Shown here in pieces: positions 16,458-27,119 of a stretch of 64,000 nt of DNA. Origin of the DNA: Synechococcus sp. SynAce01 (lineage in GTDB: Bacteria > Cyanobacteriota > Cyanobacteriia > PCC-6307 > Cyanobiaceae); contig NZ_CP018091.1 in NCBI RefSeq assembly GCF_001885215.1, positions 1,178,001-1,242,000 of the forward strand. The letters run 5' to 3'. How positions within the stretch are numbered: position 1 is the stretch's first letter; every line of letters starts with the position of its first letter. Made by a program: the position numbers and the translations under genes. The notes under the pieces were generated by a model. That model was not told where the DNA came from. It did not search any database and saw nothing but the letters and a program-made list of their open reading frames with translations.

Positions 16458-17516
16458 TCAACACAATTGATGCTCAGTGATTCGGAGCATCCTAGCGATC
16501 AGTGTCATCGCTTTCTCGCAAGACTGACAGAGCACCGGTGATCGTTGCAGGTTGATCCTTGGCGACGGTACAGGAACTCTGAGCACAAGCTGCAATAGCT
16601 GAACCAGCCGCTTGCAGTTCGTATGCAGAAGGCCATAATCCCGCACGCGCCGAAACCGCCTTGGCAGCACGTGTCTCAGCAGCAGCCAGAGAAACTCTCC
16701 GCCGGGCATCGTGCGGATATGCTCAAGGCCCCGGTTGTCCTTGTAGCGGAAGCTGACCTCACCAGCGGTGTCAGCGATGATATTCTTCTCTGGCAGAACG
16801 CCCCGATAGAGATAGCGACCCAGATAAACGAGGGCTTGATCTCCGTGGCCGACATCCGTGCAGTCCACCACCTATTCATTCGGGAGCTGTTGCTCGCAGC
16901 GCAGACCCGCCAGTCGTAGGGCCTCAAACAATCTGGCGCGGAAGACCCTCGCCAGATTGTTGGCCCAGAACAGCACGTTGCCCTTCTGCTCGCACCACTC
17001 TCTACGTTGCTGGTTAATTACGCCTGCGGGCACAATCAGATGGACATGGGGATGGTAGTCAAGCCGGCGATTGTGCGTGTGCAGAACTGCATGGGCACCA
17101 GTTCGGCCTTTCAGCTTTCGATCTCTTCTCGAGAACGAGTCAATGGTCTGCCACGCGGTTTTGAGCAGCAAGTCATAGGTTTTGTGTTGATGATTCCAGA
17201 ACAGACTCCTCAGCTGGGCCGGCACCGTGAAAGTGATCAAGAAATACCTGACTGGCAGCAACTTTCTGCGCTGCCCTTCCAGCCACGCCTGGCTCTCATG
17301 CTGCTGACAGTGGGGGCAGCTGCGATGACCACAGGAATGCGGCAGAATAACGTTCTGGTGGCAGTCCTTACATTCCAGGAGCATCACAGCACTGTATTGA
17401 TTGCGGCACCGGCGGATGGCATTGAGGGCGTGGTGATGGCTTGGTAGAAGCTCATGGCCGTGGAGTTGCTCCAGTTCGTTGCGGTAGCGATCGACCAGAT
17501 CAGCAAGCAGGATCAT
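16458..17516 (-). pseudogene. IS91-like rolling-circle transposase with an in-frame amber codon
   Basis: Y1-HUH transposase of the IS91/IS801 group, split by one in-frame TAG (16872-16874) into parts of 214 and 137 residues. The first part has the N-terminal zinc-binding cysteines (CKDCHQNVILPHSCGHRSC in part, then CPHC) and the HUH-like DYHPHVHLIVPAG motif. The second starts just after the stop (VVDCTDVGHGDQALVYL) and carries the presumed nicking tyrosine in LVYLGRYLYRG. Relatives read a tryptophan or similar residue at the TAG, so TGG to TAG is the likely change. Both halves are otherwise intact, so inactivation seems recent. It overlaps the upstream recombinase gene by 17 bases. Confidence 0.87.
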
Positions 17517-18420
17517 CAGCTTTCCTCCCAGCGGAGCTGGAAGCCACCCAGCAGTCCTCGATCCGCTCCTTTGCCTGGTCCCGATTCACTTCCGTGAGAT
17601 GGGCATAGCGGGCCGTAGTTTCCGGCCTGCTGTGTCCCAGAAGCACCTGGATCGCCCGTAGATCCACGCCCAGCTCCAGCAGGTGCGTCGCGTAGGCATG
17701 GCGGAGCGAGTGCACCGTCAGGTGCTTGTGGATCCCGCACTCGATCCGCGCTGGTCTAAGGGCAGCCTGCACGCCACTGCGATCCATCGGTCTGCTTGCG
17801 GCTCGAACGGTGGCGGCGCTGCCGGAAGGGTTTGGGAACAGCAAGCGCCGGCGCTGGTGGGTCGTCCAGAACCGTCGTAGGTTCTGCAGCGTCAATTCCG
17901 GCAGCGGCACGTAGCGATCCTTCCCGCCTTTGGCCTGACGGATATGCACCCTGCGGAGTTGATCGTCCATGTCGCCAACTTCCAGATCCAGTCCCTCTCC
18001 AAGGCGCAGGCCCAGGCTGTAAACCGTCAGGAAGAACACGCGGTAACGGAGGCGCCGTACGCTATTGATCAGCCGCTGCACCTCCTGGCGTGTGGGAATA
18101 TCCGGCAGTGATTGAACTTGCGGGGGTTTGACGATCTTGATCCACTCCAGTGGTCAACCCAGCACGTACCGATAGAAGAAGACCAGGCCCCATAGATCAA
18201 CCTTGATGCTGCTCCAGGAGTAGCTTTCGACCATGGAGCTGTAGCAGCTCTTGAGCTCTTCTGTTGAGAGATTGTCAGGGCAGCGATCGAAATATCCGGC
18301 GATACGCCGCACGGCCCTGGCGTAGCCATCAATCGTCTTACCGCGTTTTCCTTGTAACTTGAGAGCTTGTAGATGTTGTGCATAGAGCCGATCAAATCGC
18401 GCCTGTTCAACGTGGTTCAT
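17500..18420 (-). pseudogene. XerC/D-like tyrosine recombinase with an in-frame opal codon
   Basis: Tyrosine recombinase of about 306 codons from the ATG at 18420 (MNHVEQARFDRLYAQHL); an ATG at 18432 is also possible. A TGA at 18154-18156 interrupts the frame just after FFYRYVLG, between the N-terminal SAM-like core-binding domain and the catalytic domain. The catalytic residues are all present downstream: Arg in SLGLRLGEG, Lys in AKGGKDR, His-x-x-Arg in HSLRHAYATHLLE, His in LLGHSRPETT and Tyr in ARYAHL. No other lesion is seen. It overlaps the start of the IS91-like transposase. Confidence 0.87.
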
Positions 18421-18617
18421 AGCAATACTCATCGCTGATGGGACATGAAGGACAACCGCACACCTCAGGGCGTTCATCATTCACTGTGAGCCGCCAGGAC
18501 TCAGTACAAGCGGAAACAAATACTTCTATTCCCTCTCAGGAGTTTCAGCCAGATCACTGTCGCTTACAAAGTGATGAGTGGGCTATGCTTCGTCTTGATC
18601 TGCCGCGTAGCGGCTTC

Positions 18618-18704
18618 GTCCAACATCAAGATGCAGCGATCGGGAGCATGAATACCTTATAAAAGCAAAGATATTCTTCCCGCCGCCGATCTTGAGTGTT
18701 AGAT
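18618..18704 (+). repeat. attC-like recombination site 4
   Basis: R'' GTCCAAC (18618-18624) is the reverse complement of R' GTTGGAC at 16197. The match extends outward, GGCTT-C-GTCCAAC against GGCTTGTCCAAC, with one inserted base. Arms TCAAGAT-G-CAGC (18627-18637) and GCCGATCTTGA (18685-18695) pair with a bulged G18633 and one mismatch. R' GTTAGAT (18698-18704) fits GTTRRRY exactly. It closes the roughly 2.5-kb cassette that contains the IS91-like element. Confidence 0.8.
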
Positions 18705-19231
18705 GTACAGAAATTCCATGCTGGCCATCCTTTGAGTGAAGATGGCGATCACAGTAGCCGACAATCCTCAGAAGAGGCCCTTACAGGTTTTACCTCTACA
18801 GTCACGAACCACAGGAACCTCTCTATAGTCATGTTGACCAGGATCGGGGCTCCTGCAAAGTGTGGCTCGGGCCAGTCGCGCTTTGTTCAAGTCTTGGCTT
18901 TTGGCCCATGGAACTGCGTGATATTGCAGGAATGAAAGCCAAGGAAAACTACAAGATAGATATCACGCTCACGTGAACAAGCAAAAGCTGCTTGAATAAT
19001 GCTTTTCACTTCGGAAAGCGTAGTGTTTTATGCTTATATCTTCATTCGGTCAGGGCTGGTTCAGTTCTGCGCTTAGGCATTCTTCAGTTCAAAAGAAACT
19101 CTCAACAGTAGACAGACTCCTGCAGGATCTCGCCGCCATATTGCAAGTCCAGGTTGGGCCATAGGCTGAGCAGATCCCCAGCCCTCCCTACTGGCGCGGC
19201 CTGAGGCCAGTTTTCAGCTCGGTCAAACAGA
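18705..19231. other. Non-coding stretch after the last left-hand attC-like site
   Basis: About 530 bases of lower-GC DNA with no gene I can support. Open frames here have no family character. No further R'' box matching GTTAGAT was found, so the array seems to end in this stretch. It runs into the 3' end of the disrupted outer-membrane gene. Confidence 0.5.
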
Positions 19232-19367
19232 TCAGAAAAACAGCTTGAGGCCAAGTTCCACGCCGTTCATGTTGGTGTTGAAACCGGTGTCCCGGTTGGA
19301 TCCATTGTTGTAGGCCAGGCCTAAGTAGCGCCAGGAAACATTCAGATCCGTGTTGTTACCCAGCGCA

Positions 19368-19375
19368 TAACCCAA
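19368..19375. repeat. Target-site duplication of the IS1595-family element, left copy
   Basis: TAACCCAA at 19368-19375 is repeated exactly at 20410-20417 on the other side of the element. Eight bases is the usual duplication length in the IS1595 family. Confidence 0.9.
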
Positions 19376-20409
19376 CTCGATTAGGTAGCAAACTCCGCAC
19401 ACCTCAGGAGTCGTTCCGGCCGTGCTTGACAGCTGCAGATGGCATGAACCACACGCTCGGTCATTGCCGCCAGATTGAACCGCCGATTGAAGCGGTAGCT
19501 GAAGGCGCCCAAGTAGCGATCAGCGTACTTTTCGAAGCGAAGGGCATGGAAGCTGCCGCTGAAGCTGGTTTTCAAGTTGCTGAGCACCGTGTTAATCCAA
19601 CGGAATTCTGGTAATTCATTGGGATGACGACCCTTTACGACCACAGGATGATGGAAGCAACCGACTTCTGCAACGGCGCGAAAGCAAGCCAGCCCATCGG
19701 AGATCACTTCACAGCCTATCGCCAGTGAATCTTGGGCCCAATCAGCAATAGCGGCAAAAGAGAACGTGGGCACGGTGGCAAGTTTTATATACCGGGGGTG
19801 GCCCGCCTCATCGACAGAGACGGCTGCCACGACCGGCACCTTGTTCTCCGATCCACGACCAGGCTTGCCACCACAGCGTTCTCCGCCAAGGTAGGCATCA
19901 TCCACCTGCACCCTTCCTCTGAGGACATAGGCGCCATCACGTTCTTTCATTGCCTGCATGATCTTGTTCTGAAGCAACCATGCCGTTCGGTAGTTCACAC
20001 CGAGATGACGCCTCAGAGCTAGTGAGGAGATTCCTGTCTTGGCTTGGCCGACGAGGTAGAAGGCAAGGAACCAGGTGGTCAGAGGTAACTTTGTTGCCTC
20101 CAAGATGGTACCGGCCGTGAGGGTGGCTTGATGACGACAGCTCCGGCACTGATAGCGCTTGTGGCGCCTGCCAATGATGAGCCCGTACTCCTTGCCCTCA
20201 CAACGTGGGCAACGGAAACCATCAGGCCAGCGCGCCTGTTCCAGGGCAACTTCACATTTTTGCTCGGTTCCGTAGAGCTCAATAAACTGGGGCAGCGACA
20301 GGCTGGCCTGGAACTGGATCCGATTCATAGCCATGGCAGTGACGACTGGTATATGCGTACCAGCCTAGGTCCCAAAAGGGCTGCCTGCGGAGCTTGCTGC
20401 CTAATCAAG
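19376..20409 (-). mobile_element. Intact IS1595-family insertion sequence
   Basis: A 1034-bp element with imperfect inverted repeats of about 24 bases: CTCGATTAGGTAGCAAACTC at the left end and, reading inward from 20409, CTTGATTAGGCAGCAAGCTC at the right end. It is flanked by exact 8-bp duplications TAACCCAA. The single transposase gene fills the element and is uninterrupted. It sits in the outer-membrane gene at 19232-21302. Everything needed for mobility appears present, so it is the youngest and possibly still active element in the window. Confidence 0.93.
19381..20334 (-). CDS. IS1595-family transposase (ISXO2-like)
   Basis: A 317-residue transposase. An N-terminal zinc ribbon is visible (CPRC near residue 38 and CRSC near 59), followed by the ISXO2-like DDE catalytic domain: VQVDDAYLGGERCGGKPG near residue 140 with the first Asp, VISDGLACFRAV with the second, and the HPNELPEFRWINTVLSNLK region that holds the last acidic/Asn residue. 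The stop codon (TAA at 19381-19383) lies inside the left inverted repeat. No frameshift or premature stop is present. Confidence 0.93.
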   Translation of the reverse strand: MAMNRIQFQASLSLPQFIELYGTEQKCEVALEQARWPDGFRCPRCEGKEYGLIIGRRHKRYQCRSCRHQATLTAGTILEATKLPLTTWFLAFYLVGQAKTGISSLALRRHLGVNYRTAWLLQNKIMQAMKERDGAYVLRGRVQVDDAYLGGERCGGKPGRGSENKVPVVAAVSVDEAGHPRYIKLATVPTFSFAAIADWAQDSLAIGCEVISDGLACFRAVAEVGCFHHPVVVKGRHPNELPEFRWINTVLSNLKTSFSGSFHALRFEKYADRYLGAFSYRFNRRFNLAAMTERVVHAICSCQARPERLLRCAEFAT

Positions 20410-20417
20410 TAACCCAA
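20410..20417. repeat. Target-site duplication of the IS1595-family element, right copy
   Basis: TAACCCAA, identical to 19368-19375. Confidence 0.9.
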
Positions 20418-21343
20418 TCCCACCTGGGCGTTGCCCGAGAGGTCCTGTTCACCGCTGAGTCCAAAGCCGCCCACATCAGCCCGGGCGAAAATTCTCAGCC
20501 GCGGGGAAAGAAACAGGCTGGCCTGGGTGCCGATCAGGGGCTGCACCCAGGTGCGTTCGAGGCTTCCCTGCCGCTCGATCCTCCTTGGCCGGCCTGGATC
20601 GTTGCTGCGCAGCTCGGCGGTGACCCCCAGCTGGGCATTGATCACGCGCAGGCCCGCATAGGGAATCAGGCTGTACTGGCCGGGCTTGCCGATCGCCGCT
20701 TCTCGCTCCCCGAAGCGATAGCGCAGGGCCAGGTCGTAGATGCCGGTAATCGAGGTCACCCCAGCGGAGCCGGTGAGCAAACCATCGGGCCCGGTGCGGG
20801 AATCGGCTGCTCCCAGCTGGCTGTAGAAGATATCGGTGAGTACCCCGAAGCGGTTGTACTCCACGCTGCCCCGTGCGGCGAACGTGGATTGCAAGTTGTT
20901 GAGCACCTGGCCGGGATCCAGGTTTGTGGTGGCTTCGAAGCCCCGCACCGTGGTGGTGCTGTCGACCCAGGGGATGAACCCATAGAGCTCCACGGTTGCA
21001 GCCCAAGGCGACACCTCGGCCTGGATGTCGGGCTGTGTTTCGCTGTTAAGCGGTTTGGCAGGTTCAGCGGCATCAACTTCGGCGGTTTCGGGCGCGACCG
21101 AATCAAGCTGAGCTGTTTCAACCTCAGTGGAGCCGGCAACAACCGGTTCTGCGGCCCCCGCTGCTGGAGCGGCCAGCAGCCATCCCATCGGCTCCAGCAT
21201 CAGACCCGCCACCAGGGCCAGGAGCGATGGCGCCCAATGGTTGGAGCGATTGGGATACCTGGGGAAGGTCAGCAGGCGCGGGGCTGGAACCGATCGATCC
21301 ATTCGGACACATTCATGGAATAGCGAAAGCTTCAGAACGGCTC

Positions 21344-22654
<1,311 letters not shown>

Positions 22655-22776
22655 TCAATGGGACGGATCTTATGGGGCATCCCCAGGCCTGACTCTGTGC
22701 CTGTTGCCACGGCCTGACAGCTTCGGGCCGATCAAGGGGCGGTCAGAATGGCCTGATGATCCGGTAAGACGCCCCG

Positions 22777-23181
22777 ATGCGACTGCTCCACACCATGCTC
22801 AGAGTGGGCGATCTCGATCGCTCCCTCGGCTTCTACACCGGCGTTCTGGGCATGACGCTGCTGCGTCGCCGCGACTTTCCCGAGGGTCGCTTCACCCTGG
22901 CCTTCGTGGGCTACGGAGACGAGACCGAGAACTCCGTTCTGGAGCTCACCTTCAACTGGGATACGCCCAGCTACGCCCTCGGTGACGGCTATGGCCACAT
23001 CGCCATCGGCGTTGAAGACATCACCGCCACCTGCGCCGCCATCGCCACCAAAGGCGGAAAAGTGGTGCGGCCACCCGGCCCGATGAAGCACGGCAGCACT
23101 GTGATCGCCTTCATCGAAGACCCCGATGGCTACAAGGTGGAACTGATCCAGCGCAGACCGGAGCAGGATGCAGCCGCCTGA
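22777..23181 (+). CDS. gloA: Lactoylglutathione lyase (glyoxalase I)
   Basis: Isomerises the methylglyoxal-glutathione hemithioacetal to S-lactoylglutathione, a detoxification step. 134 residues from [20 protein letters not shown]. The metal ligands expected for this family are visible: His in LLHTMLRV, Glu in ENSVLELTF, His in [10 protein letters not shown] and Glu in DGYKVELIQ. Its last 14 bases overlap the start of clpB, suggesting coupled translation. Confidence 0.95.
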   Translation: MRLLHTMLRVGDLDRSLGFYTGVLGMTLLRRRDFPEGRFTLAFVGYGDETENSVLELTFNWDTPSYALGDGYGHIAIGVEDITATCAAIATKGGKVVRPPGPMKHGSTVIAFIEDPDGYKVELIQRRPEQDAAA

Positions 23182-26068
23182 GCGCTTCGATCCCGGTAGC
23201 CAGGGGGCCGCTCCAACCGCCCAGGGCAGCCTGACCAGCGACCCCGATCGCTTCAGCGAGGCGGCCTGGGACCTGCTGCTCTCCGGCCAGGACCAGGCCC
23301 GCCGCTGGCGCCATGCCCAGCTCGATGTGGAACACCTGCTGCAGGTGCTGTTCCAGGATCCCCGTTACGCCAGCTGGGTGGACACCCTGCCCATCGACGG
23401 CGATCGCTTGCTGGATCAGCTGGAGGGCTTCTGCGCCGAACAACCCTCAGCCAGCGGCGAGGAGCTGTTCATCGGTGATGCCCTGGAAGACCTGCTCGAA
23501 GCCGCCGACCGGCGTCGCGCCAGCTGGGGTTCGCGTCTGCTCGACATCCCCCACCTGCTGCTGGCCCTGCGCGATGAGCCAAGGATCGGCGCGGACCTGC
23601 TGGCGGGCCAGGGGCTCAGTGAGGAGCGCCTGTTGCGCGAACTGCGGCCCACCTCCACGCCGGCCCCTACGCCCGCCCCTCTCCCTCAGCCAACAGCGGC
23701 GCCCGCAGCCGCGCCTAGCGGCCGTGACGACTGGATCGACAACCCCATCGACGCCCCCATCGACATCCCCTCCCCTCCGATCGACGACCGTCCCTTGCGC
23801 ACCACTTCTGCCGGTTCCTCCGCCCCAGCCGCCCCGAGTGATGGCGACAGTGGCAGGGTCAGTGGCGGTGGCAGTGACCTGAGCCTGGACGCCGAACCGG
23901 CCGCCTTGGAGCAGTACGGCCGTGATCTCACCGCCGCCGCCCGGGCCGGGCTGCTTGACCCGGTGATCGGCCGCGACACCGAAATCCGCCGCCTGATCCA
24001 GGTGCTCTCGCGGCGCAGCAAAAACAATCCGGTGCTGATTGGTGAGCCCGGTGTGGGCAAAACCGCCATCGCCGAATTGCTCGCCCAGCGGATCGTGGCC
24101 GGCGAAGTGCCCGATTCACTCAAGGGGATCCGCCTGATCGGTCTTGATCTGGGCGCCCTGATCGCCGGCGCCAAGTTCCGCGGTCAGTTCGAGGAACGGC
24201 TGCGCAGCGTGCTCACCGAAGTGAGCGAAAGCGATGCGGCCGGCAACGGCGCCGGCGTGGTTCTGTTCATCGATGAACTGCACACCGTGGTGAGCAGCGA
24301 TCGCTCCAGCGCCGATGCCGGCAGCATCCTCAAGCCGGTGCTGGCCCGCGGCGAACTGCGCTGCATCGGGGCCACCACCCCGGAAGACTTCCGCCGCACG
24401 GTGGAGAAGGACCCCGCCCTCAACCGCCGCTTCCAGCAGGTGGTGATCCGCGAACCGAGTCGGGAGGTGAGCGTGGAGATCCTGCGCGGCCTCAAAGAAC
24501 GCTATGAGCTGCACCACGGCGTCACCATCACCGACGGGGCTCTGGTGGCGGCGATCCGGCTGGCCGATCGCTACATCGCCGACCGCTGCCTGCCCGACAA
24601 GGCGATCGACCTGATCGATGAGGCCGCCGCCCAGCTGCGCATGGAGGTCACTTCCAAACCCCAGGTGGTGGAGGAGGCCGAAGCCGAGTTGCGCCGGGTC
24701 GAACTGGCCCTGCTGGCGGCGGAGGCCGCACCGATGACCGAGCGGGTGCAGCGCCAGGAGCAGCGCCGCCTTGCCCTGAGCCGGCTGCAGGAGCTGCAAC
24801 AGCGCTGGCAGGCCGAGCGGGAGCGCCTGGCCGAGCTGCGCGACCTGCTCCAGCAAGACGAAGACCTGCGCCACGCGATCAGCGAAGCCGAGCGCGATGG
24901 GGATCTGGAGGAGGCCGCCCGGCTGCAATACGACCAGCTGCATGGCGTGCAGCAACGCCGCCACGCCCTCGAAGACGAGCTTCAGGCCGCCCAGCAGGCC
25001 GGCGAAGCCCTGCTGCGTGAGCAGGTGGAGGAAGGCGACATCGCCGATGTGGTGGCCCGCTGGACGGGCATCCCGATGCAGCGGCTGCTGGCCGGCGAGC
25101 GCCAGAAATTGCTTGAGCTCGAAAACCGGTTGGCGGAGCGGGTCATCGGCCAGCCCGAGGCGGTGGCGGCGGTGGCGGCATCGATCCGCCGGGCCCGGGC
25201 CGGCATGCAGGATCCGCGACGGCCGGTGGGTTCCTTCCTCTTCCTCGGCCCCACCGGCGTCGGCAAGACCGAACTCGCCAAGGCCCTGGCGGCGGCGCTG
25301 TTCGATGAGGAGGAGGCCCTGGTGCGCCTCGATATGAGCGAATTCATGGAGCGCAACGCCGTGGCCCGGCTGCTGGGCGCCCCTCCGGGCTACGTGGGCT
25401 ACGAGGAAGGCGGCCAGCTCACCGAGGCGATCCGGCGCCGCCCCTATGCCGTGTTGCTGCTCGATGAGGTGGAGAAGGCCCACCCCGAGGTGTTCAACCT
25501 GTTGCTGCAGGTGCTCGATGACGGCCGCCTCACCGATTCCCAGGGACGCACCGTGGACTTCCGCAACACGGTGGTGGTGATGACCAGCAACCTGGCCAGC
25601 CGCGCCATCCTCGAGCGCGCCCGTCAGGACCAGCAGGACAGCGAAGCAAACCTGGATGCCGCCCTTGATGAGGCCGTGGAGCAGGCACTCTCCGCCCAGT
25701 TCCGCCCAGAATTCCTCAATCGCATCGATGAGCTGATCCGCTTCCGGCCGCTTTCGGCGGCGGATCTACAGCGCATCGTGCGGCTGCAGCTGGCTGAGCT
25801 AGCCAGCCTGTTGGCCGAACAGCAGCTGGAGCTGCAAGTGGAAGAAGCGGTGGTCGACCGGCTCGCCGCCCAGGGCTACGAACCGGAGTACGGAGCGCGG
25901 CCGCTGCGACGGGTGTTGCGCCGCCAGATCGAGAACCCCCTGGCCACCGAGCTGCTCGAGGATCATTTCCACGGGGCCTGGGGGGTGAGGGTCAGCCTGG
26001 CGCCGGAATCCGCGCCGCAACCGCTGCTGTTCGAGGCCCTGCGCGAAGACGAAGGGGACATCCGGTAG
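23168..26068 (+). CDS. clpB: ClpB-type AAA+ disaggregase
   Basis: A 966-residue HSP100 chaperone that threads aggregated proteins, working with DnaK. Order: Clp N-terminal repeat domain (about 20-165); a long Pro/Ala/Ser-rich linker (about 165-240); NBD1 with Walker A GEPGVGKT near 294; a full ClpB middle coiled coil (about 500-620) containing [20 protein letters not shown] sequence; NBD2 with GPTGVGKT near 695 and the C-terminal D2-small domain. The middle domain separates it from ClpC and ClpA, and no ClpP-binding loop was noticed. It is longer than the usual 860-870 residues because of the linker. Which cyanobacterial ClpB paralogue it is cannot be settled here. Confidence 0.92.
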   Translation: MQPPERFDPGSQGAAPTAQGSLTSDPDRFSEAAWDLLLSGQDQARRWRHAQLDVEHLLQVLFQDPRYASWVDTLPIDGDRLLDQLEGFCAEQPSASGEELFIGDALEDLLEAADRRRASWGSRLLDIPHLLLALRDEPRIGADLLAGQGLSEERLLRELRPTSTPAPTPAPLPQPTAAPAAAPSGRDDWIDNPIDAPIDIPSPPIDDRPLRTTSAGSSAPAAPSDGDSGRVSGGGSDLSLDAEPAALEQYGRDLTAAARAGLLDPVIGRDTEIRRLIQVLSRRSKNNPVLIGEPGVGKTAIAELLAQRIVAGEVPDSLKGIRLIGLDLGALIAGAKFRGQFEERLRSVLTEVSESDAAGNGAGVVLFIDELHTVVSSDRSSADAGSILKPVLARGELRCIGATTPEDFRRTVEKDPALNRRFQQVVIREPSREVSVEILRGLKERYELHHGVTITDGALVAAIRLADRYIADRCLPDKAIDLIDEAAAQLRMEVTSKPQVVEEAEAELRRVELALLAAEAAPMTERVQRQEQRRLALSRLQELQQRWQAERERLAELRDLLQQDEDLRHAISEAERDGDLEEAARLQYDQLHGVQQRRHALEDELQAAQQAGEALLREQVEEGDIADVVARWTGIPMQRLLAGERQKLLELENRLAERVIGQPEAVAAVAASIRRARAGMQDPRRPVGSFLFLGPTGVGKTELAKALAAALFDEEEALVRLDMSEFMERNAVARLLGAPPGYVGYEEGGQLTEAIRRRPYAVLLLDEVEKAHPEVFNLLLQVLDDGRLTDSQGRTVDFRNTVVVMTSNLASRAILERARQDQQDSEANLDAALDEAVEQALSAQFRPEFLNRIDELIRFRPLSAADLQRIVRLQLAELASLLAEQQLELQVEEAVVDRLAAQGYEPEYGARPLRRVLRRQIENPLATELLEDHFHGAWGVRVSLAPESAPQPLLFEALREDEGDIR

Positions 26069-26085
26069 GGTGAATCTTTGCCGGG

Positions 26086-26364
26086 TTGTTGTCACAGCTC
26101 GGCAGGCCAGCATCCTTGGAATCCCCCAGCCGCTCCTCCACCCCTGAAGACACGCTGACCGCCGAGCCGCTTCCCCCAGCGCCTCCCGGTCCGGCCGGCT
26201 TCGTCCCCTCGCTGTTGGAGGAGCTGCGCAAGGTGGTGTGGCCCAGCCGCCAACAGCTGTTCAGCGAGTCGGTGGCGGTGATCTTGATGGTCACCCTTTC
26301 AGCCGCAGCGATCGCCGCCGTTGATCGGTTCTACAGCTGGGGCTCCTCCCAGGTCTTCCCCTAA
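26086..26364 (+). CDS. secE: Preprotein translocase subunit SecE
   Basis: Small subunit of the SecYEG channel. 92 residues counted from a TTG at 26086; a second in-frame TTG at 26116 gives 82 residues and is as likely. Neither ATG nor GTG is available in the right place. The family signature is ELRKVVWPSRQQLFSES near residue 45, followed by one transmembrane helix (VAVILMVTLSAAAIAAV). It heads the secE-nusG-rplK-rplA-rplJ-rplL group, the normal order. Confidence 0.93.
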   Translation: MLSQLGRPASLESPSRSSTPEDTLTAEPLPPAPPGPAGFVPSLLEELRKVVWPSRQQLFSESVAVILMVTLSAAAIAAVDRFYSWGSSQVFP

Positions 26365-26438
26365 GCGACAGGCCAGCGCGCGATTCATCGCCGGGCCACC
26401 TCCCCAGTTCTTCCCCAGCTTTTACCCTTTTCCAGCCC

Positions 26439-27119
26439 GTGTCTGAAGCCGATCTGCTCACCACCGCCAGCGACGCCATCGAGGACAACCCCGATGCGGA
26501 AGGCGAGGCCCTGCCCGCAGAGGCCCCGGAACAGGCGGCAGCTGACAAAGCCCCCCAAATCGCCCGCTGGTACGCCGTTCAGGTGGCCTCGAGCTGTGAG
26601 AAGAAGGTGAAGGCCACCCTTGAGCAGCGCGCCATCACCCTCGGCGTGGATAACCGGATCGTCGAGATCGAGATCCCCCAGACCCCAGCCATCAAGCTGA
26701 AGAAGGACGGCAGCCGCCAGGCCACCGAGGAAAAGGTGTTCCCGGGCTACGTGCTGGTTCGCATGGTTCTCGATGAAGACACGATGCTGGCAGTGCGCAG
26801 CACCCCAAACGTGATCAATTTCGTTGGGCAGGAGGAACGGCGGGCCACCGGCCGCGCCCGCGGCCACATCAAGCCCCGGCCCCTCGCACGCGCCGAGGTG
26901 GAGCGGATCTTCAAGCGGGCGGCCGAGAAGAAACCCGTCGTCAAGGTCGACATCACCGAAGGCGATCAGATCCTGGTCACCGCTGGGCCCTTCAAGGATT
27001 TCCAGGGCGAGGTGATCGAAGTCTCCGGCGAACGCAGCAAGCTCAAAGCCCTGCTCTCGATCTTCGGCAGGGAAACCCCAGTGGAACTGGAGTTCTCCCA
27101 GATCACCAAGCAAAGTTGA
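26439..27119 (+). CDS. nusG: Transcription termination/antitermination factor NusG
   Basis: Binds RNA polymerase and links transcription to translation or Rho. 226 residues from a GTG at 26439. An acidic N-terminal extension of about 35 residues precedes the NGN domain (RWYAVQVASSCEKKVKATLE), and a KOW domain closes the protein (VTAGPFKDFQGEVIEV). The stretch PGYVLVRMVLDED is typical. It is followed by an unusual structured spacer before rplK. Confidence 0.96.
   Translation: MSEADLLTTASDAIEDNPDAEGEALPAEAPEQAAADKAPQIARWYAVQVASSCEKKVKATLEQRAITLGVDNRIVEIEIPQTPAIKLKKDGSRQATEEKVFPGYVLVRMVLDEDTMLAVRSTPNVINFVGQEERRATGRARGHIKPRPLARAEVERIFKRAAEKKPVVKVDITEGDQILVTAGPFKDFQGEVIEVSGERSKLKALLSIFGRETPVELEFSQITKQS

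Larger units (their letters stand above)
16458..18420 (-). mobile_element. IS91-like element with accessory tyrosine recombinase (ends not defined)
   Basis: The pair tyrosine recombinase plus Y1-HUH transposase, overlapping by 17 bases, matches IS91-family elements that carry an upstream integrase-like gene. Coordinates cover only the two genes; oriIS and terIS were not located. It sits entirely inside the interval between attC-like sites 3 and 4, whose boxes match each other, so it either entered an existing cassette or came in with it. Confidence 0.75.
19232..21302 (-). pseudogene. Outer-membrane beta-barrel protein gene split by an IS1595-family element
   Basis: N-terminal part 20418-21302: a signal-peptide-like segment (LLALVAGLMLEPMGWLLAAP), an acidic linker rich in A, E and P, then beta-barrel strands such as VELYGFIPWVDSTTTVRG and ALRYRFGEREAAIG. 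C-terminal part 19232-19375 reads LNVSWRYLGLAYNNGSNR and ends in GLKLFF, a terminal Phe as in outer-membrane barrels. Removing the IS and one copy of its 8-bp duplication joins GNAQVGLGY to ALGNNTDL in frame and gives exactly 1029 bases, 342 residues. The present reading frame runs into the IS and loses the last strands. The family was not identified further. Confidence 0.87.

Noticed and set aside
18438..18935. Two plus-strand open frames of 74 and 79 codons
   Set aside because: No family character, and the first overlaps attC-like site 4. They look like chance open frames in lower-GC DNA.
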